Shown here: piece after piece, positions 1 to 4,683 of the stretch
How positions within the stretch are numbered: the first letter of the stretch is position 1
Layout: each line of letters starts with the position of its first letter
The notes under the pieces: model-generated
What the model saw: the letters and a program-made list of their open reading frames with translations, nothing else
The model's database searches: none
What the model was told of the DNA's origin: nothing
Made by a program: the position numbers and the translations under genes
From: Chloroflexota bacterium
GTDB lineage: Bacteria > Chloroflexota > Anaerolineae > B4-G1 > SLSP01
Direction: 5' to 3'
DNA length: 5,276 nt
NCBI GenBank assembly: GCA_022707665.1
Contig: JAKJAE010000229.1
Span: forward strand, 1 to 5,276

Positions 1-631
1 ATTCGTCATCCACATTCTCTTCCCGATGGCAGCTCACCACAAAGTAATCTTTTTTCTGGAGCTTCAACTGACTTCTGATCTCTGACTTCTGTATTTTCGG
101 CATGTAGTAATGCAGAACCTCGTACATGGGGCTGCCCGTCTTGATCACCCGATCCGGCGGCAAGCCTTCCCGCAGGAGATATTCCCGGCCGATGGTACTG
201 TAGGGCATGTTGATGTCGCTGATATGATCCACGATCTTGCGGTTGATCTCCTCGGGGACGCGCTCGTCGAAGCAGCGGTTGCCGGCTTCCATATGGAAGA
301 CGGGGATCTTGAGGCGCTTGGCGGAGATGGCGGCAAGGCAGCTATTGGTATCGCCCAGGACGAGGACGGCGTCGGGGCGGACCTCGCGCAGGGCAGCGTC
401 GGCACGGGCGATCACAAGGCCGATGGTCTCGGCCGCGGTGGCGCCGGCGGCATCGAGGTAGATATCGGGCGCGCGGAGCTCGAGGTCATCGAAGAAGACC
501 TGGTTGAGCTCGTAGTCGTAGTTCTGGCCGGTGTGAATGATGCGGTGATCGAAGTACCGGTCAAGAGTTACCAGTACCCGCGACAAACGGATGATCTCGG
601 GGCGGGTACCAATGATGGTGGCGACTTTCAT
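1..631 (-). CDS. capG: UDP-N-acetylglucosamine 2-epimerase (non-hydrolysing), CapG/FnlC type, partial
   Basis: The N-terminal 210 residues are present and the gene runs off the left edge; the family is about 370-380 residues. Visible WecB-family motifs: GTRPEI (8-13), HTGQNYD (33-39), GDTNS (93-97), HMEAGNR (113-119), PEEINR (126-131), TGSP (165-168) and CHREEN (201-206). Asp94, Glu115, the Glu127/128 pair and His202 correspond to the active-site acidic residues and histidine of E. coli WecB. WecB itself makes UDP-ManNAc. Next to CapE and CapF homologues the better reading is CapG/FnlC, which inverts C2 of UDP-N-acetyl-6-deoxy-L-talosamine to give UDP-L-FucNAc in the cytoplasm. The ATG at 631 gives the conserved MKVATIIGTRPE start and has a GAAGG eight bases upstream. 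Odd: residues about 181-188 (KSEIRSQL) are encoded by a copy of the 7-base repeat, apparently without changing the usual length. The family is certain; the choice of CapG over WecB rests on context. Confidence 0.93.
   Translation of the reverse strand, partial: MKVATIIGTRPEIIRLSRVLVTLDRYFDHRIIHTGQNYDYELNQVFFDDLELRAPDIYLDAAGATAAETIGLVIARADAALREVRPDAVLVLGDTNSCLAAISAKRLKIPVFHMEAGNRCFDERVPEEINRKIVDHISDINMPYSTIGREYLLREGLPPDRVIKTGSPMYEVLHYYMPKIQKSEIRSQLKLQKKDYFVVSCHREENVDDE
68..91 (-). repeat. 7-base repeat copy inside capG
   Basis: On the minus strand this 24-base stretch reads CAGA, AGTCAGA, GATCAGA, AGTCAG, the same 7-base unit (consensus about RTCAGAR) seen at 646-715, 1129-1152 and 1706-1738. 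It is read in frame as part of KSEIRSQL, in the orientation that has no stop codon in any frame. Confidence 0.75.
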
Positions 632-645
632 TGATAAGGCCTTCT

Positions 646-715
646 TTCAGAGGTCAGAAGACAGATGTCAGAGATCAAAGGTCAGAGATCAAAGGTCAGA
701 GATCAGAGGCCAGAA
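646..715 (+). repeat. tandem 7-base repeat array, ten units
   Basis: Ten head-to-tail heptamers on the plus strand: TTCAGAG, GTCAGAA, GACAGAT, GTCAGAG, ATCAAAG, GTCAGAG, ATCAAAG, GTCAGAG, ATCAGAG, GCCAGAA. Within it, 667-680 and 681-694 are identical 14-mers and 695-708 differs by one base. It fills the gap between the four-helix gene and capG. Read along the operon (minus strand) each unit carries TGA, so all three frames are closed. The TGA stop of the four-helix gene at 703-705 lies in the ninth unit. This orientation is opposite to the three other copies in the window. Confidence 0.9.
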
Positions 716-1104
716 GGCGGAGGGGTGCGGTGGGCGATCAGGAAGGGCGTGGGATTGTTGATCATGGCTCCCAGCATCTTGCCAATCTCCTGACACAGCG
801 TGACCATCTCCGCGTGTTGTGTGGCCGTGATGTAGCCGCAATCGTGCGCAAAGTCGAGGGAGGAGTCCGTCTCGCTGTTCTCGCCATCGCAGTCGGTCAG
901 CTTGCTGACGAAGTGGGCCTCGTAACGCCGCTTTGCCCAGGCTTCACGCAGGTTGAGGCAAACCGACCGTGAGGACCGGCGGATCTGGCTTGTGAGCGCG
1001 TAACGTTCCTCGGGCGGAAAGCTACGGCTCATCTCGAATATCGCCATCGCTACCCGGTACGCTTTCTGATACACGACAAGCTCTTTCGCCGACTTGATCT
1101 GCAT
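703..1104 (-). CDS. four-helix-bundle protein, 23S rRNA intervening-sequence (IVP) family
   Basis: This 133-residue protein has the hallmarks of the IVP/S23 four-helix family (TIGR02436 type, normally about 115-130 residues): an N-terminal helix with LVVYQKAYRVAMAIFEMSR (9-27), then FPPEERYALTSQIRRSSRSV (29-48), NLREAWAKRRYEAHFVSKL (51-69), and a DCDGENSETDSSLDFAHDCGY stretch (71-91). The usual SNIAEG segment is replaced by LNLREAW, a variant found in one branch of the family. No enzymatic activity is known; the fold is related to Avd of diversity-generating retroelements, and members are often encoded in inserts within 23S rRNA genes or scattered as paralogues. Here the gene sits between capF and capG. 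The ATG at 1104 has AGAGG seven bases upstream. The C-terminal PPPSGL tail and TGA stop run into the 7-base repeat array, so the tail may be repeat-derived. A role in sugar synthesis is not supported. Confidence 0.88.
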   Translation of the reverse strand: MQIKSAKELVVYQKAYRVAMAIFEMSRSFPPEERYALTSQIRRSSRSVCLNLREAWAKRRYEAHFVSKLTDCDGENSETDSSLDFAHDCGYITATQHAEMVTLCQEIGKMLGAMINNPTPFLIAHRTPPPSGL

Positions 1105-1128
1105 CCTCTCGCCTCTGCTCTCGGTTCG

Positions 1129-1152
1129 CTGATCTCTGATATCTGACCTCTG
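1129..1152 (-). repeat. 7-base repeat copy between capF and the four-helix gene
   Basis: On the minus strand it reads CAGAG, GTCAGAT, ATCAGAG, ATCAG. It lies in the 57-base gap between the capF stop (1162) and the four-helix start (1104). It is inverted relative to the array at 646-715, so the four-helix gene is bracketed by repeats pointing toward each other on opposite strands, with CAGAGGTCAGA and TCAGAGATCA blocks shared by both sides. Confidence 0.8.
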
Positions 1153-1161
1153 TTGGGCATC

Positions 1162-2280
1162 CTATACTTCCTCGTATCTCGTGTCGGGATGGTCGGAGTC
1201 GAAGATCTCGCTGGCCCAGAAGAGGGTGACGAGGTTGTCGGGGCCGGTGTTGGTGATGGCGTGGGTGTAGCCGGGCGGGATATCGACCACGCGGAACTCG
1301 CGACCGGAAACTGGATATTCGATGATATCACCGCCCAGAATGTGGCGGAAGCGGACGACGGCCTGGCCGTGAAGGACCAGGAACTTCTCGGTCTTGGTGT
1401 GGTGGTAGTGGTTGCCGCGCGTGATGCCGGGCTTCGTGGTCGAGACAAAGATCTGGCCCGCAACCGGCGACTTGACGAACTCGGCCAGGCACCCGCGCGG
1501 GTCGCAGCGCTGGGTGAGATCGTAGGCGAAGGCGTCGGGCTCGAGGTAGGTGAGATAGGTGCCATAGAGCTTGCGCGTGAAGGCATCGCCGAGATCGGGC
1601 AGCACGAGCGTCTCCCGCATCGTGCGGAAGGAGCGGATCAGCTCCGCCAGCCGGCCCAGCGTCACCCGATACACCGGCCCCACCTCCCGATACACCGCCT
1701 CCCCCCTGACCTCTGATTTCTGACCTCTGACTTCTGAGACAAACGCGTTCACCACATCATCGACGTGCACAAGCTGGAGCTCGCGCGCGGGATCGGAGAT
1801 CGTGATCGGCAGGTCGCGCGCGATCGCGTGGCAGAAGGTGGCGACGACCGAGTTGTAGTTGGGGCGGCACCACTTGCCAAAGACGTTGGGCAGCCGGTAG
1901 ATGGCGACGTCCGCACCGCTTTGTTGAGCGTAGCGGCGTAGGACCTCTTCGGCCTGGCGCTTGCTGAGGCCGTAAGGGTTCTCGAGCTCGGCCTGGATGG
2001 AGGAGGAGAGGACGATGGGAACGGCGCGGCCAAGCGAGAGGAGCGTCTCGCACAGCGTCTCGGTGGGGCCGACGTTGCCGGTCTGGAACTCGGCCTCGGT
2101 CCGGGGCCGGTTGACGCCGGCAAGGTGAACGACGACATCGGCCACGGCGAGCGCGGCGGAGAGATCGGCGGAAGTGCTGTCGACGTCGTACTCGAGGATG
2201 ACGTCATCGGGTTGGGCCTTGAGGTGAGCGATGAGGTTGCGCCCGATGAAGCCTTTGGAGCCAGTTACGAGTATGTGCAT
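1162..2280 (-). CDS. capF: CapF/FnlB-type bifunctional UDP-sugar reductase with C-terminal cupin
   Basis: Second enzyme of the UDP-L-FucNAc route: it acts on the CapE product UDP-2-acetamido-2,6-dideoxy-hexos-4-ulose. The cupin domain is linked to C3 epimerisation and the NADPH-dependent SDR domain reduces C4, giving UDP-N-acetyl-6-deoxy-L-talosamine. The 372 residues match the family length (about 370). Residues 1-about 245 form an extended SDR: GSKGFIG (7-13, Rossmann loop), HLAGVNRP (52-59), LSSSIQ (91-96), YGLSK with Tyr103 and Lys107, and YRLPNVFGKW (128-137). Residues about 255-372 are a cupin with HYHHTKTEKF (291-300; His291, His293 and Glu298 as likely metal ligands) and GYTHAI (337-342; His340). 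The ATG at 2280 follows AAGGAG by eight bases. Odd: residues 181-192 (VSEVRGQKSEVR) come from the 7-base repeat and look like an in-frame insertion just after the conserved VHVDDVVNAF segment. Family assignment is firm. Confidence 0.95.
   Translation of the reverse strand: MHILVTGSKGFIGRNLIAHLKAQPDDVILEYDVDSTSADLSAALAVADVVVHLAGVNRPRTEAEFQTGNVGPTETLCETLLSLGRAVPIVLSSSIQAELENPYGLSKRQAEEVLRRYAQQSGADVAIYRLPNVFGKWCRPNYNSVVATFCHAIARDLPITISDPARELQLVHVDDVVNAFVSEVRGQKSEVRGEAVYREVGPVYRVTLGRLAELIRSFRTMRETLVLPDLGDAFTRKLYGTYLTYLEPDAFAYDLTQRCDPRGCLAEFVKSPVAGQIFVSTTKPGITRGNHYHHTKTEKFLVLHGQAVVRFRHILGGDIIEYPVSGREFRVVDIPPGYTHAITNTGPDNLVTLFWASEIFDSDHPDTRYEEV
1706..1738 (-). repeat. 7-base repeat copy inside capF
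   Basis: On the minus strand it reads CTCAGA, AGTCAGA, GGTCAGA, AATCAGA, GGTCAG: nearly five units of the same heptamer as at 646-715. It is translated as SEVRGQKSEVR within the SDR domain of CapF (residues about 182-192), probably in a surface loop. The orientation is the stop-free one. Confidence 0.88.
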
Positions 2281-2288
2281 AGGTTGAA

Positions 2289-2294
2289 CTCCTT
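2289..2294 (-). promoter_or_regulatory. ribosome-binding site of capF
   Basis: AAGGAG on the minus strand lies eight bases before the capF ATG at 2280. It overlaps the TAA stop (2293-2295) of a possible 15-codon open frame beginning at 2340, a layout that would allow translational coupling if that frame is read. Confidence 0.7.
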
Positions 2295-2340
2295 AGAATC
2301 CTTCACCACGGAGACACGGAGGGCACGGAGTTTTTTTCAT
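2293..2340 (-). other. possible 15-codon leader ORF, doubtful
   Basis: On the minus strand an ATG at 2340 opens MKKTPCPPCLRGEGF and ends at TAA 2293-2295. GGAG lies eight bases before the ATG, and the stop overlaps the capF ribosome-binding site. Most of the codons come from one arm of the 2302-2387 palindrome, so this may be chance. The spacing of both ribosome-binding sites is the only reason to list it. Confidence 0.2.
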
Positions 2341-2387
2341 AAGGTTTTCTCCGGTTTTCTCTGTGATCTCCGTGTCTCTGTGGTGAA
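2302..2387. repeat. long imperfect palindrome (CACGGAGACACGGAG-type repeat) between capE and capF
   Basis: Arms 2302-2330 and 2359-2387 pair over 29 positions. The outer 20 bases (2302-2321 with 2368-2387) have one difference, and the inner nine have three more. Three of the four differences are G against T, so plus-strand RNA would form G-U pairs, while minus-strand operon mRNA would have A-C mismatches. The loop is 2331-2358 and includes T7 at 2331-2337. The repeat fills almost the whole gap and ends one base before the capE stop codon. Similar ACCACGGAGACACGGAG palindromes are, from memory, common between genes in environmental bacterial genomes. It could stabilise or process operon mRNA; a simple terminator is unlikely because no T-run follows the stem in the operon direction. 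Confidence 0.9.
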
Positions 2388-2388
2388 C

Positions 2389-3429
2389 TTATGCATGGTT
2401 ATCAAATCCATTGGGGGAGCCGGAGAGGGCTTGTTGGACGTAGCGGAGGCTGAGGAGGATGTCGGCCATTTCCTCGACCGTGAGCTGGTGGGCGTTGTGC
2501 GAGGTGAAGTCTTCGTGGGTGGAGAGCGCCTCCTTGCCCTCGCTGAAATAGGCGTTGTAGTTGAGGTCGCGATTGTCGGCGGGGACGCAGTAGTAGGCGC
2601 CCAGATCCTCGGCGCGGAGCATCTCCTCGCGGGTGAGGAGCGTCTCGTGTTGCTTCTCGCCGTGGCGGGTGCCGATGACGCGGATGGGATTGTCTGCCTC
2701 GAAGATGCGGAGGAGAGCCCTGGCCAGCGTCTCGATCGTGGCGGCGGGGGCCTTCTGGACAAAGAGATCGCCGGGTTGGGCGCGCTCGAAGGCATAAACG
2801 ACGAGGTCGACCGCGTCATCGATGCTCATCATAAAGCGCGTCATCGCGGGGTCGGTGACCGTGAGGGGCTGCCCGGCGCGGATCTGATCGATGAAGAGCG
2901 GGATCACCGAACCGCGCGAGGCCATCACGTTGCCATAGCGGGTGGCGCAGATCGTGCAGCCTCGGCCGACCGCGACCCGGGACTTGGCGATCGCGAGCTT
3001 CTCCATCATCGCCTTGGAGATGCCCATCGCGTTGACGGGGTAGGCGGCCTTGTCGGTGCTGAGCACGACCAGGCGCTTGACCCCGGCGGCGATGGCGGCG
3101 TTCATCACGTTCTCGGCGCCGACGGCATTGGTGAGCAGGGCTTCCATCGGGTAGAACTCGCACGAGGGCACCTGCTTGAGCGCCGCGGCGTGAAAGACCA
3201 TGTCGACGCCCGACATCGCGTCGAGGAGGCTCTCGGGCCGGCGCACGTCGCCGATGTAGAACTTGAGCTTGGGGTCGTTATAGGCCAGGCGCATATCGTG
3301 CTGCTTCTTCTCATCGCGGGAGAAGATGCGGATTTCGGCGATATCGGTCTGCAGGAAGCGGCGGAGAACGGCGTTGCCGAAGGTGCCGGTGCCGCCGGTG
3401 ACAAGAAGGGTCTGGTCGATGAAAGTCAT
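2389..3429 (-). CDS. capE: CapE/FnlA-type UDP-GlcNAc 4,6-dehydratase/5-epimerase
   Basis: First enzyme of the UDP-L-FucNAc route: it oxidises UDP-D-GlcNAc at C4 with bound NADP+, removes water across C5-C6 and inverts C5, giving the 4-keto-6-deoxy-L-sugar used by CapF. The 346 residues match the family (about 340-345). Seen: TGGTGTFG (11-18, Rossmann motif), FSRDEKKQHDMR (36-47), GDVRRPESL (60-68), HAAALKQVPSCE (80-91), LSTDKAAYPVNAMG (123-136), RYGNVMASRGSVIPLF (164-179) and GEKQHETLL (257-265). The usual SDR YxxxK is MGISK (135-139), with Met in place of Tyr, as is known for CapE/FnlA enzymes and unlike the related PseB/FlaA1 dehydratases, so this residue supports the FnlA assignment. The ATG at 3429 overlaps the TGA of the glycosyltransferase (ATGA at 3429-3426), and GAGGAG at 3437-3442 gives a seven-base spacing. 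GC is high (72% in 2941-3000). Confidence 0.96.
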   Translation of the reverse strand: MTFIDQTLLVTGGTGTFGNAVLRRFLQTDIAEIRIFSRDEKKQHDMRLAYNDPKLKFYIGDVRRPESLLDAMSGVDMVFHAAALKQVPSCEFYPMEALLTNAVGAENVMNAAIAAGVKRLVVLSTDKAAYPVNAMGISKAMMEKLAIAKSRVAVGRGCTICATRYGNVMASRGSVIPLFIDQIRAGQPLTVTDPAMTRFMMSIDDAVDLVVYAFERAQPGDLFVQKAPAATIETLARALLRIFEADNPIRVIGTRHGEKQHETLLTREEMLRAEDLGAYYCVPADNRDLNYNAYFSEGKEALSTHEDFTSHNAHQLTVEEMADILLSLRYVQQALSGSPNGFDNHA

Positions 3430-4598
3430 CTATCGTCTCCTCTGTTAGTTTGCCTAAATGCAGTTAGGAAGAGATTGCGGTTGGCATCAACGGCGGCTGG
3501 ATCCAGAGCTGCTTGTTCACCGTAGGTGCGGGCGCCGTGAGACCATTCCCGCCAGGTTGTATGGTCCATATCAGACACTGCATTGAGCACTGCTCGATAT
3601 CGCTCCGGCTGGGATAGTGGGACTACCCAGCCAGCCATTTCCAGCTCTAGTTCTTGCCAGGGAGTTTGGTCACTGATCAATGCCGGACATCCTGCTCGAA
3701 GTGCTTCAGAGATGACGTGACCGAAATTCTCACCACGAGTGGGTAACAGAAAAAGATGATACCTTGATAGTTGATCTGTAACTTTTGCGTGGTCAAGTTC
3801 TCCGTGATAAGTCACTTGAACGTTCGCTGGCATCTTGGTGATGAGAGACTGACACTCCTGCCAGTACGTAGTGTCTTCAGCAGGTCCATAGATGTCGAAT
3901 ACGATATCACTCCTAAGTGAACTCATGATCTCCAGAGCATAGTGCAAGTTTTTCTTTCGCGTGATTCGTGATAGAAAGACAGCCCTCAATGATCCTGGTC
4001 TCTTTGGAGCTTGAGAGGCATTGCTGCTGAGAGTCTCTTCGACTAGGTTCGGAGCGATAATTATCTGCTTCTTGTTGACTCCTAGTGCGTTCACAATGTC
4101 CGCTTTTTCGTGCTTGCTGGAAGCTTGCCACACGATAGATTCATAGAATCCTAACTGTCTAGTGAGTGCCAAGTAGATAGACTTCTTCGTAGCCTTGAGA
4201 GACAGGGCACCCGGGGAAAACTCGCCCCTAGGTGCTAGGACAGTCGGTGTACGAGGAATGCACCCCAGCCACCGTAGCAGCAGTGTCTTTATGGTGGAAT
4301 TAGGGAAACATCCGTTCAAATAGATCACTTCATAGTTGAGACGTCTCAGCCAGCGTCGCCAACGCCACAATGCCTTCTCTCTTGTGGGCAAATACATGAC
4401 TTGCGCACTGCCTACCGTTTGCCAAGACCCGGGCTCAATGCCGGAATAGGGTATGTGGGATCCGAGATCACGGTCTGACGTCAATACGAGGAAATCGAAC
4501 TCGTGCCCTAGGCTTGCGACCATATTGGAGATCGAACGAATCGGTCCACCAGCTTTGTAGCCAGGTAGGTAATGGTCTGTGATGATCAGGACTCTCAC
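3426..4598 (-). CDS. GT4-family glycosyltransferase
   Basis: A 390-residue GT-B retaining glycosyltransferase that probably transfers a sugar from a nucleotide donor to a lipid-linked polysaccharide intermediate on the cytoplasmic face of the membrane. The N-terminal acceptor domain begins MRVLIITDHYLPGYKAGGP (1-19), with the AGGPIRSI glycine loop at 16-23. APRGEFSPGALS (122-133) is typical of this group. The donor domain has AVFLSRITRKKNL (206-218; Arg211 and Lys215/216 as likely phosphate-binding residues) and the E-x7-E motif Glu290-NFGHVIS-Glu298 within LPTRGENFGHVISEALRAG. No signal peptide or membrane segment is evident. The start is GTG at 4598: an in-frame TGA immediately precedes it and GGAG lies seven bases upstream, so no longer start is possible. 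It overlaps capE by four bases. Whether it transfers FucNAc is inference; the acceptor is unknown. GC is lower than in its neighbours (about 42-52% in several 60-base lines), suggesting a different origin from capE and capF. Confidence 0.93.
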   Translation of the reverse strand: MRVLIITDHYLPGYKAGGPIRSISNMVASLGHEFDFLVLTSDRDLGSHIPYSGIEPGSWQTVGSAQVMYLPTREKALWRWRRWLRRLNYEVIYLNGCFPNSTIKTLLLRWLGCIPRTPTVLAPRGEFSPGALSLKATKKSIYLALTRQLGFYESIVWQASSKHEKADIVNALGVNKKQIIIAPNLVEETLSSNASQAPKRPGSLRAVFLSRITRKKNLHYALEIMSSLRSDIVFDIYGPAEDTTYWQECQSLITKMPANVQVTYHGELDHAKVTDQLSRYHLFLLPTRGENFGHVISEALRAGCPALISDQTPWQELELEMAGWVVPLSQPERYRAVLNAVSDMDHTTWREWSHGARTYGEQAALDPAAVDANRNLFLTAFRQTNRGDDR

Positions 4599-4655
4599 TC
4601 AATGACTCCGCTCGCCTAATGATTCCTAGAACTCATCTCAAAAATGGTAAACTAA

Positions 4656-4682
4656 GCTCAGACCACGCAGAGGAGTCTGAGC
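4656..4682 (+). promoter_or_regulatory. stem-loop with transposase ribosome-binding site in the loop
   Basis: GCTCAGAC (4656-4663) and GTCTGAGC (4675-4682) are perfect 8-base inverted repeats around an 11-base loop, CACGCAGAGGA. The loop contains the purine-rich AGAGGA ribosome-binding site, and the ATG at 4684 starts two bases after the stem. In several insertion sequences, hairpins at this place limit transposase translation from transcripts entering from outside; the same role here is inference. Confidence 0.75.
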
Positions 4683-4683
4683 A

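Noticed and set aside
110..634. Plus-strand open frames opposite capG (110-634) and capF (1153-1716)
   Set aside because: Both are antisense shadows of genes with complete family motifs and have no domain or convincing start of their own.
646..715. CRISPR array or satellite-like direct repeat locus
   Set aside because: The units are 7 bases with no spacers, and no cas-like gene is present.
703..1104. Diversity-generating retroelement, suggested by the Avd-related four-helix fold
   Set aside because: No reverse transcriptase, template repeat or variable repeat is seen in the window; the protein matches the general IVP family.
2302..2387. Rho-independent terminator between capE and capF
   Set aside because: In the operon direction no T-run follows the stem; the T7 run on the plus strand lies in the loop, and capF has a good ribosome-binding site directly after.
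2125..3525. 466-residue open frame on the plus strand opposite capE and part of capF
   Set aside because: It lies antisense to two well-supported enzymes, has no recognisable motif, is rich in Gly/Ala/Asp/Val as expected for a mirror frame of high-GC codons, and crosses gene borders.
4599..4625. End of an upstream gene finishing at the TGA just before the GTG start (frame reading ESLGERSH)
   Set aside because: The frame is closed by TAG at 4626-4628, leaving only eight codons; if an upstream gene existed it is cut off by the insertion sequence and cannot be recognised.
4613..4641. Promoter with TTGAGA (minus strand, 4636-4641) as -35
   Set aside because: No acceptable -10 hexamer is found at 15-18 bases spacing (TAGGCG, TTAGGC and ATTAGG are all poor).
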